Of a DNA stretch of 64,000 nt, positions 35,942 to 46,019 are shown piece after piece (position 1 is the first letter of the stretch; every line of letters starts with the position of its first letter). Under the pieces are notes generated by a model. The model was not told the origin of the DNA and did not search any database. It saw nothing but the letters and a program-made list of their open reading frames with translations. The stretch lies in assembly GCA_030147845.1 (NCBI GenBank), contig JASBUN010000058.1, positions 248,001-312,000 on the forward strand, written 5' to 3'. The stretch comes from Gammaproteobacteria bacterium (lineage in GTDB: Bacteria; Pseudomonadota; Gammaproteobacteria; JASBUN01). The translations under genes were made by a program, and so were the position numbers.

Positions 35942-37576
35942 TCAACCCTGTCGGCGCTGGTCTCCCAAGATCATGTCGGCGGCCTTCTCGGCAATCATGA
36001 TGACCGGCCCGTTGGTATTGCCCGAAATAACGGTCGGCATGATCGAGGCATCGACAACGCGCAGCGCCTCGATGCCATGCACGCACAGGCTCGCATCGAC
36101 AACCGCCATTGGATCGACACCCATCTTGCAAGTTCCGGACGGATGGAAGATGGTCGTGGCGTGTTGGCGGATAAACTCGATGATCTCCTGGTCACTATTG
36201 GTTGCGGGTCCGGGTACCAATTCGCTGTCAATCAAGCTCGCCAGTGAGGACGCGTGTGCAACTTTACGAGCCAGTTTGAAACCATCGCGCATCACGGCTT
36301 GGTCCTCTTCGGTTTCGAGATAGTTAGGTTGAATTTTCGGATAGATCTGTGCGTCGGGCGAGGCGACCTGAACACTGCCGCGACTGCTTGGCCGCAGTTG
36401 GCACACCGAGGATGTGAAGCCCGAAAATGGATGCACGGGGCCACCGGGCACATCGGAGCTGATGGTGCCGAAATGGAACTGGATGTCCGGACGCGCTACA
36501 TCCGCTCGCGTACGCGCGAAGATGTACGCTTGGTTGATCCCCACCGCAATCGGCCCCGAGCGCCGAAAAACGTACTGCATGCCCATACGCGCCATCCCCC
36601 ATGGGCTACGCAATGAATCGTTGGTGGTAATCGGCTGACTGGCCCGGTACGTCAGGCGCACTTGCAAGTGATCTTGCAGATTTTCGCCGACACCCGGCAG
36701 GTCCGCGATCACCGGAATTTCGCGCGCACGTAAAAGTTCGGCGGGGCCTACCCCGGAAAGTTGCAGGATGTGCGGCGAATTGATGGCGCCCGCCGCCAGT
36801 ATGACCTCGTGTCTGGCACTAGCTTGCACAAGGTCACGGCCGTGACGATAAACAACGCCTGTGCACCGCCCGGCGGAAATCTCCAGGCGCGTTACATAAG
36901 CATCCGTCACCACGGTCAGGTTGCGGCGCCGTTTTGCCCGCTTCAAGTAAGCACTCGCGGAACTGCAACGCAAACCGCGGTGCACGGTCACTTGAAAATA
37001 ACCGGCGCCTTCCTGCGTGCCGGAATTGTAGTCGGCATTAAAGGGGATGCCGGCCTCGCCCGCCGCCGCGATAAAGGCATCGCATAAGCGGGTCGGCGCA
37101 ACCGCTGTCACATGCAGCGGACCCTGCGTCCCGCGCCCTGGACTGGCGGGGCCATGATAGTGTTCCAACTTGGTAAAATACGATTGCACGTCATTCCATG
37201 ACCAGCCGTTGTTACCCAGTTCGGCCCACTCATCGTAGTCCTCCGGCTGTCCACGCACGTACAACAGACCGTTGATGGAGCTGGAACCGCCGACTACGCG
37301 CCCGCGCGGCCAGTAAATCGAGCGTCCAGCCATGGTCGGCATCGGCTCGGTATCGAAGCCCCAGTTGAGGCGCTTGTGGAACATGGTCTTGGCATAGCCA
37401 ATAGGGATGTGAATCCACGGGCTACGATCCCACGGACCCGCTTCCAGCAACAATACACGGTAGCGCCCGTCCTCGGTCAGGCGGTCGGCCAGGACGCAAC
37501 CCGCAGACCCGGCGCCGACGACGATAAAATCGTAGGCATCGGGGAGCACACGGTCGATCGATAAATGTTCAGGCAT
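35942..37576 (-). CDS. iseJ: GMC-family FAD dehydrogenase, probable isethionate dehydrogenase
   Basis: 544 residues of the glucose-methanol-choline oxidoreductase family. FAD-binding [15 protein letters not shown] is near the N-terminus, followed by [24 protein letters not shown] (GMC signature 1), [16 protein letters not shown] (signature 2) and a C-terminal HPSGTCKMG with the catalytic His region, then [15 protein letters not shown]. In isethionate-degrading bacteria an enzyme of this family (IseJ) oxidises isethionate to sulfoacetaldehyde. The neighbouring TRAP transporter, IclR regulator and xsc operon support that here, but choline or another alcohol is possible by sequence alone. The ATG at 37576 is preferred over a TTG 18 codons upstream. 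Confidence 0.75.
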   Translation of the reverse strand: MPEHLSIDRVLPDAYDFIVVGAGSAGCVLADRLTEDGRYRVLLLEAGPWDRSPWIHIPIGYAKTMFHKRLNWGFDTEPMPTMAGRSIYWPRGRVVGGSSSINGLLYVRGQPEDYDEWAELGNNGWSWNDVQSYFTKLEHYHGPASPGRGTQGPLHVTAVAPTRLCDAFIAAAGEAGIPFNADYNSGTQEGAGYFQVTVHRGLRCSSASAYLKRAKRRRNLTVVTDAYVTRLEISAGRCTGVVYRHGRDLVQASARHEVILAAGAINSPHILQLSGVGPAELLRAREIPVIADLPGVGENLQDHLQVRLTYRASQPITTNDSLRSPWGMARMGMQYVFRRSGPIAVGINQAYIFARTRADVARPDIQFHFGTISSDVPGGPVHPFSGFTSSVCQLRPSSRGSVQVASPDAQIYPKIQPNYLETEEDQAVMRDGFKLARKVAHASSLASLIDSELVPGPATNSDQEIIEFIRQHATTIFHPSGTCKMGVDPMAVVDASLCVHGIEALRVVDASIMPTVISGNTNGPVIMIAEKAADMILGDQRRQG

Positions 37577-37981
37577 AGTTGGTTTCGCTGTCCTCGCGCC
37601 CGTCAATGCGGCATGGGTAGTGTCAGACAAATCGGCATCACATCGGCCGATAGGGCATTATCGTTTCTCATTTTTGATTTCAATTATTACCAAAATAGCT
37701 TGACAAAGTGCCGATGTCTAGCTAACTCTGTAATCCTGGTACATGACAATCTCAAAAACGGTGCTCGATCGCCGGGTGTATTGACGCAACCGGGACATGA
37801 CTACCATTGTTGAACACTAGCAAAGACCGCAACTGCAATGGCACATGCACTTTGATGGTGGCATGGCGTCAACCTGTTCGGGAGCTTTCCAGGATGATGT
37901 TGCCGAATGCCGATGCGTGGTCGGCGTTCGCCAGCCGGTCGCACCGCATGCCATCCTTCGTATCTACTCGGGGCCACCTTC
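37577..37981. promoter_or_regulatory. Divergent control region, GMC dehydrogenase / TRAP transporter
   Basis: 405 bases without a convincing gene. The centre (37660-37700) is AT-rich. TTGACA at 37700-37705 is an exact -35 element reading towards the TRAP genes, but the corresponding -10 at 37723 (TAACTC) is poor, which would suit an activated promoter. Open frames upstream of the dctQ ATG lack ribosome binding sites. Confidence 0.45.
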
Positions 37982-38530
37982 ATGCCTGAACCAGCCAGCC
38001 CATCGGCACGCCTGCTACACGTCGTTGCTATTCTTGACTTCCCTAGCGTACTGGTCGCCAAGGCAGCGGCATGGTTGATCCTACCGATGATGGCGTCATT
38101 GGTGTACGAAGTTATCGCCCGTTACTGGTTCGACAATCCAACTATCTGGGCCTACGACACGACCTACATGATGGCTGGCAGTCTATTCATGCTGGGTTCG
38201 GCATACGCGCTGCGCAACGGTAGTCACGTACGCGCCGATTTCCTGCTGAGCTACTTGCCGCCGCGGTGGCAGGCACTCGTCGATGTGCTGCTTTATGTGA
38301 TCGTCTATTTCCCCGCCATGGCACTTTTCTTCTGGGCAAGTTACAAATTCGCGGGGCAATCGTGGGCCGAACACGAAACCTACCCGCAAAGCCCATGGAT
38401 GCCGATTATCTATCCACTGAAGACGGTCATGCCGGTAACCATCGCGCTGTTGTTCTTGCAGGGAATTTCCGAACTCATCAAGGGAGTGTGGACCTTGAAA
38501 CACAACACGCCATTCCAAAAGAGCGAATAG
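37982..38530 (+). CDS. TRAP transporter small membrane subunit (DctQ type)
   Basis: 182 residues with four hydrophobic segments and the DctQ pattern VIARYWFDNPTIWAYDTTYM followed by SAYALRNGSHVRADFL. Part of a TRAP system with the next two genes. The ATG at 37982 gives the standard N-terminus; the longer frame from 37907 is unlikely. Substrate inferred as isethionate from context. Confidence 0.85.
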   Translation: MPEPASPSARLLHVVAILDFPSVLVAKAAAWLILPMMASLVYEVIARYWFDNPTIWAYDTTYMMAGSLFMLGSAYALRNGSHVRADFLLSYLPPRWQALVDVLLYVIVYFPAMALFFWASYKFAGQSWAEHETYPQSPWMPIIYPLKTVMPVTIALLFLQGISELIKGVWTLKHNTPFQKSE

Positions 38531-38534
38531 CCAC

Positions 38535-39854
38535 ATGTCCAACGCCGTACTCGGCCTGATCTCACTGGGTGTTGCCGTCATCGGCGTGCTCACCGGCTAT
38601 CCGATGGCCTTTGTGTTCATCTTCGTCGCGCTCGTATTTGGGCTGATCGGCGTCGGCAGCCAAGTCTTTTACCTACTCACCTACCAATTCTTCTCGTTGA
38701 TGACCAGCGTCGAGCTGGCTGCCATTCCGTTGTTCCTGCTCATGGGCTATTTACTTGAGCAGTCCGGCCTCATGGACCGCATGTTCAGCGCGCTGCGACT
38801 GATGTTGGGCGGCATGAAAGGATCGCTGTATTTGATCGTACTCATCGTCGCCACGGTGTTCGCGGCGGCCACCGGAATCGTCGGTGCGTCGGTTACCGTG
38901 CTTGGCGTCATGGCGGCGCCGATGATGATCCGTAGCGGCTACGACACGCGCATGTCTGCCGGCGCGATCGCCGCCGGCGGCACCCTTGGTATTCTCATCC
39001 CGCCGAGTATCATGCTGATCGTCATGGGTCCGGTGGTGGGTGTACCGGTGTCGGACTTATTTGCCGCGGCGGTCGTGCCCGGACTGATCCTCGCCGTGGT
39101 CTACATCGCCTACACACTGATCCGCTGTCAAATCAATCCGGCGCTTGGTCCACCAATAGGACACGACGAACGCGCCTCATCACTCAGTGAGAAAATGCGC
39201 GAACTGGCGCTCGGCGTCATCCCGATTGCGGTCGTCATCGCGACGACTCTTGGCCTAATCATCGCCGGTGTGACGACACCCACCGATGCCGCCGCCACCG
39301 GCGCATTCGCGTCGTTGATTTTGACCATGCTGTATCGGCGCATGAGCTTCGCACAGCTGAAACGCGCGGTGTTCAAGACCATGGAGACCACCGCCTTCAT
39401 CATGTTCCTGATCGGCGCGGCCAACTTTTTTGGCGCGGTATTCGCGCGTCTCGGCAGCGGCAGACTGTTGACCGAGTTGCTGACATCGATACCGGCTTCA
39501 CCGATGGTAATGCTGGGACTATTATTGTTTTTGGTGTTCCTTCTCGGTGGTCCGCTCGAATGGATACCGATCGTGCTCGTGGTCGTACCAATCATACTAC
39601 CCGTAGTAAAACAACTTGGTTTCGACCCATTGTGGTTCAGCATCCTCGTCGCTGTAACGTTGCAAACGTCGTGGTTGACGCCACCCATGGCGCTCTCGTC
39701 GTACTTCCTCAAGGGCGTCGTTCCACAATGGAAGATGAGCGACATCTACATCGGCATGGTGCAATTTGTGGTATTGCAAATCCTGGTCGTACTGCTGCTG
39801 ATTAAATTCCCGATTCTCGTGACTTGGCTGCCACATGCGACTGGCCTCGACTGA
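38535..39854 (+). CDS. TRAP transporter large membrane subunit (DctM type)
   Basis: 439 residues, about 12 membrane helices. Family motifs are AAIPLFLLMGYLLEQSG, AATGIVGASVTVLGVMAAP and AGGTLGILIPPSIMLIV. Starts 4 bases after the dctQ stop. It drives sodium-coupled uptake of the ligand delivered by the DctP protein encoded downstream. Confidence 0.93.
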   Translation: MSNAVLGLISLGVAVIGVLTGYPMAFVFIFVALVFGLIGVGSQVFYLLTYQFFSLMTSVELAAIPLFLLMGYLLEQSGLMDRMFSALRLMLGGMKGSLYLIVLIVATVFAAATGIVGASVTVLGVMAAPMMIRSGYDTRMSAGAIAAGGTLGILIPPSIMLIVMGPVVGVPVSDLFAAAVVPGLILAVVYIAYTLIRCQINPALGPPIGHDERASSLSEKMRELALGVIPIAVVIATTLGLIIAGVTTPTDAAATGAFASLILTMLYRRMSFAQLKRAVFKTMETTAFIMFLIGAANFFGAVFARLGSGRLLTELLTSIPASPMVMLGLLLFLVFLLGGPLEWIPIVLVVVPIILPVVKQLGFDPLWFSILVAVTLQTSWLTPPMALSSYFLKGVVPQWKMSDIYIGMVQFVVLQILVVLLLIKFPILVTWLPHATGLD

Positions 39855-40054
39855 GCAGCATCGGGCATACCAACATGACGGCCAATATTCGCATCTTATC
39901 AAAAAACACCGAAAGACGGCGTACAACCCGCGCCGTTAGCGCATGGTCGGCATCTAAAAGAAGATATGAGTTGAACACCGAACTGCTGAAAGCGGCTGTC
40001 CGTCGCTACCTTATCGGTCAGCTGAACCCGCAGTAAACCCGAGGAGGAGTAAAA

Positions 40055-41173
40055 ATGAAAACGATACGATCGAGGCTTTCGCATTTGCTAGTTGTATTTG
40101 GCCTGGTCACGCTCTGCGCCATCCCCAACGCGCAGGCCGCTGACCAGAAAGTGCATCAATTCTCCATACAAACCGCTGTACCATCGTCAAGCCTGTATTT
40201 TCAGTTATTGGAACGCTTTGCCAAACAGATCAACACCATGTCCAATGGCCGCCTGAAGGCCGAGGTACTGCCCGCCGGCGCTGTCGTCGGTCCTTTCCAG
40301 ATTCTCGATGCCGTCAACAACGGTGTAGTGAAGGCCGGTTACGCTTGGGGCAACTACTGGTCGGGAAAGAACTCGGCGTTCGTACTGTTCAGTAATGCAC
40401 CGGCCAGTACCGGGCTCGACCAGCGCAGTCTCATGGCCTGGTACTATCAGGGCGGCGGCGACAAGCTCTATCAGGAGCTCCTGCATGACGTTATGCATCT
40501 GGATTTGCAGGCGTTTCTGATTCAACCTATGGGTCCCGACCCGCTTGGTTGGTTCAAAAAGCCAATCAAAAACATGAACGACTTTGCGAAGTTCAAATAC
40601 CGCGCACCTCCGGGTATCCCGGGACAAACCTACAAAGACATGGGCGTCGCAGCGGTGGCGATGCCCGGCGGTGAGATCGTGCCGTCCGCGCAGCGCGGTG
40701 TGATCGATGCCGCGGAGTGGATCGGGCCGGCGGACGATCGCAATCTGGGCTTGGCCAAGATATGGAAATACTATTACTTGGAAGGTCTGCACCAACAAAC
40801 CGACGTCGGTCAGATCCTGTTCAACAAAGCGTTCTGGAACTCCTTACCGCCGGATCTGCAGGAGATCATCCGAGTCGCGTCCATGGCCAGCGTTGCGGAA
40901 ACCTTCAACGCCAATATTTATGACAACTCGCTGGCGTTGAAGCAGTTCACCGAGAAGGACGGTGTGCACGTAGAGACTACACCAAAGGACTACTATCCGA
41001 AGTTCATTGCTTCGGAACGTAAAATCACCAAGGAGTACGCTGAAAAGAATCCTTTCTTCAAAAAGGTACTGGATTCACAAATCGAGTTCGCCAAAACGGT
41101 CTACCCGTACCGCGTGCGGATTCTGGAGCTGTACTACAACATGTTGAAAACCGCTCACGAGCACAATAAATAA
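40055..41173 (+). CDS. TRAP transporter substrate-binding protein (DctP type)
   Basis: 372 residues with a signal peptide (cut after PNAQA, about residue 28), then the DctP fold beginning HQFSIQTAVPSSSLYFQL. It has the conserved arginine region FAKFKYRAPPGIPG that anchors a carboxylate or sulfonate, and GVIDAAEWIGP. An excellent ribosome binding site (GAGGAGGAG) suggests high expression. Belongs to the subgroup with longer proteins seen for oxo/hydroxy acids; isethionate is inferred from the dehydrogenase beside it. The 200 bases before it hold no convincing gene. Confidence 0.92.
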   Translation: MKTIRSRLSHLLVVFGLVTLCAIPNAQAADQKVHQFSIQTAVPSSSLYFQLLERFAKQINTMSNGRLKAEVLPAGAVVGPFQILDAVNNGVVKAGYAWGNYWSGKNSAFVLFSNAPASTGLDQRSLMAWYYQGGGDKLYQELLHDVMHLDLQAFLIQPMGPDPLGWFKKPIKNMNDFAKFKYRAPPGIPGQTYKDMGVAAVAMPGGEIVPSAQRGVIDAAEWIGPADDRNLGLAKIWKYYYLEGLHQQTDVGQILFNKAFWNSLPPDLQEIIRVASMASVAETFNANIYDNSLALKQFTEKDGVHVETTPKDYYPKFIASERKITKEYAEKNPFFKKVLDSQIEFAKTVYPYRVRILELYYNMLKTAHEHNK

Positions 41174-41184
41174 GCGGTCGTAGA

Positions 41185-41226
41185 GGGTGGCCGGGGTTGG
41201 AACTTTCGACCCGGCCACCCGCTTTT
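41185..41226 (+). terminator. Strong terminator after TRAP operon
   Basis: GGGTGGCCGGG (41185-41195) pairs exactly with CCCGGCCACCC (41210-41220), an 11-bp GC-rich stem with a 14-base loop, followed by GCTTTT. It lies 12 bases after the dctP-type stop codon and closes the sulfonate island. Confidence 0.85.
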
Positions 41227-41465
41227 AAACCGGTCTGGCGCCGCGTCCGCCTATACCTAGCCGCTGCGCTCCAAGCCAATGCCCGAAACGGATACCTAGA
41301 CTCGCCGCCGCCGGATGGCGATAGCCTGGGTATTTACGTTATGGAACTAAGCGCCGGGCTGAAAATCGACTACACGAGCCTTCGTTCGCGTTGTGCTAAT
41401 TTGCATCGCCCATGTCTCTCGATTTACCCTAACGGTCAATTCGCCCGGTTCGGGTAGCTCATTCG

Positions 41466-41807
41466 ATGACAGCCGAACAGCAAGCGTTACTCGCCTTCTT
41501 CGAGCAAGTGGCATGCAAAGATCAAACGTTGCTGGATTTACTAAGCCGGCAATCGCGCTTCCGCGTTGAACCGGACTGCTGGCGCTTCACATTGCCCGAT
41601 CTGCACTTTTTCCTTCAACATCATGAAAGCGTTTTCAGTAGTTTAAACTACAGACAGTTCCGGCAATTGATCTTCAGCAGCCCGATCAACCGGTCTGTCA
41701 AATCTTTGGGTGCGGAAATCATAATTACGGACAACCACGCCAAAGTGGATAGATCCGGCTATGCCCTGGTCTGGTCGATCGGAAATCAACGCCTAGATCC
41801 GGTTTAG
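41466..41807 (+). CDS. Hypothetical protein, 113 residues
   Basis: I do not recognise this protein. It has no signal peptide or membrane helix; the first half is helical and aromatic-rich (LPDLHFFLQHHESVF, LNYRQFRQLIF) and the second half beta-like (AEIIITDNHAKVDRSGYALVW). Composition looks like a real globular protein. No strong ribosome binding site precedes the ATG. It stands between the sulfonate island and the thiocyanate module. Confidence 0.5.
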   Translation: MTAEQQALLAFFEQVACKDQTLLDLLSRQSRFRVEPDCWRFTLPDLHFFLQHHESVFSSLNYRQFRQLIFSSPINRSVKSLGAEIIITDNHAKVDRSGYALVWSIGNQRLDPV

Positions 41808-42282
41808 AACCGGCGCCCCTGATTCACCACCGCTTCGTGCGACTCCGGGTAGGCCGATATTCGCTTACCGACCAGCCTGAATTGTGCACGCGCGCCGGAC
41901 ACATTTTGCTGGCCAATGCGCCCGAGATCTACGCTCACGCCGATAAATCAGTTCGGTAAGGCCCTATAAATCGCGTCCCAGAACGCCATCCTCACCGCCG
42001 TCGCCCGCTCGGCTGACCGCTTCGCCTGCACCAGCCTCTGTTTCGAATTCTCACACAAGTCCTGCATAACCGACACAGCAACCCGGCCGCGTTCTTGTTC
42101 GTCGGGTGGGGATGGTGTTCAAAGTACGCGAACAGTTCTGGGGCCGCCGTCCTGCTCATCTGCAGTCCTTCTATCAGAGAGCGAAACAAATTCGGCCGCA
42201 ATGATTCACGCCCATAGCCGAGCGATATCGGACTTTGTCGACAGGTGAGCCGGTACAAACGGGATCGGACGGTGACGATCCG
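41808..42282. other. 475-base stretch without a supportable gene
   Basis: A minus-strand frame of 88 codons (41992-42258) and a plus-strand frame without a start (about 41750-41958) are open, but neither has a ribosome binding site or a recognisable product. It could be a decayed gene. It separates the right end of the sulfonate island from the nickel/cobalt permease gene. Confidence 0.4.
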
Positions 42283-43347
42283 TCAGCTTCTACCCTTGTC
42301 TTGCAACGCGATCTCGAGCTTATCGTATCCGCGGTAACGATAAATCAGAACAGAGCTGCTCCAAGCCACAACGAATATTCCGATAATGATGAAACCCAAC
42401 ATATTGAAATTACCGTCCAACAATCCCACGTGACCCCAAAATGATCCAGTAAGCTCGAACCGATCCTTGAGCAGTCCCAAGGCTTCGATTCCGCCAATCA
42501 ATACGGCAATGATCACTGAAACCAACGTAATAATAAGATTGTAATAGAGCTTGCGGATCGGTTTGAGGAACGCCCAGTTATAGGCGCCGAGCATCAAAAT
42601 TCCATCAGTGGTGTCAACCAGCGACATGCCCGCCGCAAACAGCACGGGAAACACCATAATCGACCAGATCGAGATACCGTTGGCGGCCTGTGTTGCCGAT
42701 ATGCCGAGCACTGCGATCTCCGTCGCCGTGTCAAAGCCGAGCCCGAATAGAAATCCGAGCGGAAACATATGCCAGCTTTTGGTGATAAATCTGAATAAAG
42801 GTCTGAACAACCGTGAGATCAAGCCGCGCTTGTTCAACAGAAGATCAAAATCTTCTTCGGTATAAGTGCCACCCCGGCTGACATCTCGGAACGTGCGCCA
42901 AACCGAACCGAAAATGAAAAGATTCATGGCGGCGATAAGGAGGAGGAACAGCGCCGAGACCGCCGCGCTAATGACGCCGCCGGTGCCGTGAAATAAACTA
43001 ACTTTCGACGACGCGCCGGCGATTGCCGCCGCAGCGAAGACTACAATGGTCGAGTGGCCTATTGCGAAGAAAAATCCCACGGTAACTGGGCGTTTACCTT
43101 CTTGCATCAGCTTACGGGTAACATTATCGATCGCGGCGATATGATCGGCATCGACCGCATGGCGCAGACCAAACCCGTAGGCAATCAACGCCGTTCCGAG
43201 CAAAATCGGGTGCGTGCGGAACGCAAATACAGCCCATGCCCACGCCGCAATGTTGATAACGATTATTATGAAATAGATTTTTATAACTGAACCGCGTAAA
43301 CCAGCGGTCGACATTACCCGCATATTCTTTAGAGCGCTTAACCTCAC
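42283..43347 (-). CDS. Nickel/cobalt permease, NiCoT (HoxN/NixA) family
   Basis: 354 residues, eight membrane helices. The NiCoT signature HAVDADHIAAIDN in helix II and LGFDTATEIAVL are present. The family takes up Ni2+ or Co2+ across the inner membrane. The start is the GTG at 43347, which has AGGAGG five bases upstream; the open frame extends 7 codons further. Its position at the end of the thiocyanate hydrolase region, which needs cobalt, argues for cobalt. Nickel cannot be ruled out by sequence. Confidence 0.88.
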   Translation of the reverse strand: MRLSALKNMRVMSTAGLRGSVIKIYFIIIVINIAAWAWAVFAFRTHPILLGTALIAYGFGLRHAVDADHIAAIDNVTRKLMQEGKRPVTVGFFFAIGHSTIVVFAAAAIAGASSKVSLFHGTGGVISAAVSALFLLLIAAMNLFIFGSVWRTFRDVSRGGTYTEEDFDLLLNKRGLISRLFRPLFRFITKSWHMFPLGFLFGLGFDTATEIAVLGISATQAANGISIWSIMVFPVLFAAGMSLVDTTDGILMLGAYNWAFLKPIRKLYYNLIITLVSVIIAVLIGGIEALGLLKDRFELTGSFWGHVGLLDGNFNMLGFIIIGIFVVAWSSSVLIYRYRGYDKLEIALQDKGRS

Positions 43348-43522
43348 GCTGCCCTCCTCGTTCTGCACAGAAGGTTCACGCAGTCACGCCTGAACCGTGG
43401 CGTCGAAGCGGGAACAGAAAGACTACGTTACGAGAGCACTGGTAAGCGAAGCATCTCATCCGAGCAATCCCACAGAGCGCTGGAACGGTACTACTTTGTG
43501 CTGCGACTTCTCGCAACGTCGA

Positions 43523-43990
43523 CTACAGTCCCAATTCCGTGAGTCCCGGGAAATCTTCCAGGCGTGGCCCGGACTTCCAAAGAAATTTTCGTTCGGATTC
43601 GTTTATCGGAACATCGTTAATACTGGCTTGGCGTCGACACATAAGCCCCGTCGAATCGAACTCCCAATTTTCATTGCCATGAGCGCGAAACCAATTCCCC
43701 GTGTCATCACGCCATTCGTATTGAAAGCGAACTGCGATTCGGTCGTCATGAAACGACCATAGTTCCTTGATTAGATGGTAATCCAGTTCTTTGTCCCATT
43801 TGCGGTGCAAGAAAGCCACGATTTGCTCGCGCCCGCGAAAAAACTCGGAGCGATTGCGCCAGCGACTATCTTCGGTATAAGCCAATGCGATTTTTTCCGG
43901 AACGCGCGAATTCCATGCGTTTTCAGCCATGCGTACTTTCTGGATTGCGGTCTCTCGGGTGAACGGGGGAACGGGCGGTCGCTCGGACAT
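43523..43990 (-). CDS. DUF1348 (NTF2-like fold) protein
   Basis: 155 residues matching the DUF1348 family of nuclear-transport-factor-2-like proteins: [50 protein letters not shown] and the C-terminal ASINDVPI. Function unknown; the pocket may bind a small ligand. The ATG at 43990 follows GGAG at 12 bases; a longer frame to 44077 exists. Located between the cobalt permease and DUF1641 genes, same strand. Confidence 0.8.
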   Translation of the reverse strand: MSERPPVPPFTRETAIQKVRMAENAWNSRVPEKIALAYTEDSRWRNRSEFFRGREQIVAFLHRKWDKELDYHLIKELWSFHDDRIAVRFQYEWRDDTGNWFRAHGNENWEFDSTGLMCRRQASINDVPINESERKFLWKSGPRLEDFPGLTELGL

Positions 43991-44083
43991 AATTGCGTAT
44001 ACTCCGAAATCAGGTTGTCGGGGGGTCGCGGCAGTTTTATTTTCACCCCAAAAAAAACCGAAATGATTCCGCATCACGCGAGT

Positions 44084-44527
44084 TTAGCCTTCTCCGTGCC
44101 GGTGTCGGGCTCGTAAGCTCTCGCTCAAATGTTCGCTTAGCAACGATAGAATTCGAATACCTTCCTGTGTACCTGGTTCGCGTGCAAGCCGTGCCATCGC
44201 CCCGAGACCACCTCTGGATGGCGCTGACGTCGCGATGCCTTGGCTGGTTTTGCCGAGCGCGTCCGCGAGCCCAAAGAGCAGGTCTTGGCAATCCGGCCCA
44301 TCAAGCACTTGTATCAAGCGCATCAGACCTTGATTACGAGTCAGCCGGTCAAGAAGCGAAATCCCTTCACTCATCGCCGATGACATCCGTGTGACGATGT
44401 CATCCGACATGGCGTCCCGCGCCGATGTCACAAGCGTCGCCAGTTCATATAAATGCTCTAAATCACGAGAACTATCGCCCCGCTCTGCGTCCGGCGACGC
44501 GCTAGACGTTTCTGTCTGGGTATTCAT
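44084..44527 (-). CDS. DUF1641 family protein
   Basis: 147 residues, helical, with the DUF1641 core MRLIQVLDGPDCQDLLFGL and GGLGAMARLAREPGTQEG. DUF1641 genes often follow an SQR-type flavoprotein gene in sulfur oxidisers, as here (12 bases between the stop and start). A role as a partner or regulator of that enzyme is likely but unproven. GAGGGTG precedes the ATG. Confidence 0.75.
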   Translation of the reverse strand: MNTQTETSSASPDAERGDSSRDLEHLYELATLVTSARDAMSDDIVTRMSSAMSEGISLLDRLTRNQGLMRLIQVLDGPDCQDLLFGLADALGKTSQGIATSAPSRGGLGAMARLAREPGTQEGIRILSLLSEHLSESLRARHRHGEG

Positions 44528-44539
44528 ATGTAATCACCC

Positions 44540-45673
44540 TCAGAGTAGGCCGCGCACGCTCGACCAATACATTTGGTTATAGGACATTTTAAACCAGTGC
44601 ATCGACTTATTCGGTGGTTTCAAGTCTGGTGGATTTTGGTAGTTAAACATCGCGTAAGTCGCGTTATCGTGACCGGCTTCGATGAAACAGTACACCTTGC
44701 CGTCGTAGTCCCGCACCGGAGTGCCAATTTTTACAATCGAAGCAATATTCTCTGCAACGACTTCGGCCTCAAAGTGTGCTGCCGAGCCTGTCTTGCTGAC
44801 CGGTAAATTGGTGGTGTCACCGAGCACGTAGACGTTGTCGCGCCCCATCATCGTGAGCTGATGACGATCGGTTGGAATCCAACCACCCTGGCCCAACTGA
44901 TCCTTTTCTATTACCTCCATACCTCGATGCGGTGGAATGGCGATAAGCAGGTCATACTCTGCCTGCGTGCCTTCCTCGCTGTTGACCACCTTATTGGCCG
45001 CGTCGACATCCTTTACGTTGAACAAGGTTTCATATTCGACGCCCAGGCGGTCAAATTCAGGCTTGGCCCATTTCGCGACATTCTCAATGGTATGAATTCG
45101 GCCGATCGGGTAGTGGTATTTGATCTTTACCTTATCGAGCATCCCACGCGTCTTAAAGTAAGAATGCAGCGAAAATACGAGCTCAACCGGCGCAATTGGA
45201 CACTTGTGAGGAACACCAACAACGATAGCGACCTTGCCTCCTTGAAATTCTCGAAGGCGCTTGTACATCTTCACCGCCGCCTCCTCGGTATAAAAGAGTT
45301 CGGCACCCTCCGAAAGTCCGGGAACTTCCTCCGGCACAATGCGTGATCCGGTAGCGATCACCAACACATCATAGGGATACGTCTTCCCACTTTTAGTCTT
45401 GACTTGATTTTGATCGAGCTGGAACTGTTCAACCGGGTCTACATGAAAATCGATACTAAATTCAAGCAAACTCGCTTGATCACGATAAAGCTGATCCGGC
45501 ATCATTTGTCCGAACGCGACGTAGAGCAAGCCAGGCTGGTACATATGCCGCTCGGACGCCGAAAGCATGGTAATCTGAACCTTCCGCGCGCGAATCTCTC
45601 CCGCCAACCGCCGTGCGAGATTGTTCGCTAAAATAGTGCCTCCGGTGCCACCACCGACGACTAAAATTTTCAT
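44540..45673 (-). CDS. Sulfide:quinone oxidoreductase-family flavoprotein
   Basis: 377 residues. N-terminal FAD-binding ILVVGGGTGGTILAN, central ATGSRIVPEEVPGL and C-terminal VYVLGDTTNLPVSKTGSAAH. Cys158 (VPHKCPIAP) and Cys329 (KVYCFIEAG) are the only cysteines and are placed like the redox pair of SQR, so sulfide oxidation to sulfane sulfur at the membrane quinone pool is likely. The ATG at 45673 has GAGGAG upstream. Downstream of TusA and DsrE genes and upstream of DUF1641, it would handle the sulfide formed from thiocyanate via carbonyl sulfide. Confidence 0.82.
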   Translation of the reverse strand: MKILVVGGGTGGTILANNLARRLAGEIRARKVQITMLSASERHMYQPGLLYVAFGQMMPDQLYRDQASLLEFSIDFHVDPVEQFQLDQNQVKTKSGKTYPYDVLVIATGSRIVPEEVPGLSEGAELFYTEEAAVKMYKRLREFQGGKVAIVVGVPHKCPIAPVELVFSLHSYFKTRGMLDKVKIKYHYPIGRIHTIENVAKWAKPEFDRLGVEYETLFNVKDVDAANKVVNSEEGTQAEYDLLIAIPPHRGMEVIEKDQLGQGGWIPTDRHQLTMMGRDNVYVLGDTTNLPVSKTGSAAHFEAEVVAENIASIVKIGTPVRDYDGKVYCFIEAGHDNATYAMFNYQNPPDLKPPNKSMHWFKMSYNQMYWSSVRGLL

Positions 45674-45747
45674 CTTGTTCTCCTCGTCACAACTCTCAGT
45701 GCGATCCACCCGACTCCCGTCATGTGTTTGGCGCGATTACGTTATGC

Positions 45748-45978
45748 TCATTTCGTTTTACGAACCGTGATATACCAAACATCGCCTCGTTTCTCGTTGC
45801 TGACTATTTCGTGTCCGACCTTATTGACCCACTCCGGTACATCAGCCGCCGAGCCTTGATCAGTCGACAAAAGTTCCAGCGTATCGCCGACATTGGCCTG
45901 TTTCATGTACGTGATGAGTTCCATAAGTGGACCTGGACAGAATGTGTTGCGTGCATCAATGGTTTTACTTTCACTCAT
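45748..45978 (-). CDS. TusA-family sulfur carrier protein
   Basis: 76 residues with the sulfur-binding CPGPLMEL (Cys14) and a C-terminal two-layer beta pattern (VWYITVRKTK). TusA proteins carry persulfide sulfur to acceptors in sulfur oxidation or biosynthesis. AGGAG precedes the ATG. Encoded between DsrE-like and SQR-like genes, typical of sulfane sulfur transfer modules. Confidence 0.88.
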   Translation of the reverse strand: MSESKTIDARNTFCPGPLMELITYMKQANVGDTLELLSTDQGSAADVPEWVNKVGHEIVSNEKRGDVWYITVRKTK

Positions 45979-46019
45979 TTACCGTTTCTCCTGCCACTCT
46001 TGATTGCATCCGGAAGCAT

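Noticed and set aside
39824..40036. 70-codon frame between TRAP DctM and DctP genes
   Set aside because: It overlaps the DctM end, has no ribosome binding site and is Arg/Thr-rich without a recognisable domain.
41992..42258. 88-codon minus-strand frame
   Set aside because: No ribosome binding site, no recognisable domain and Arg/Pro/Cys-rich composition typical of a chance frame in GC-rich DNA.
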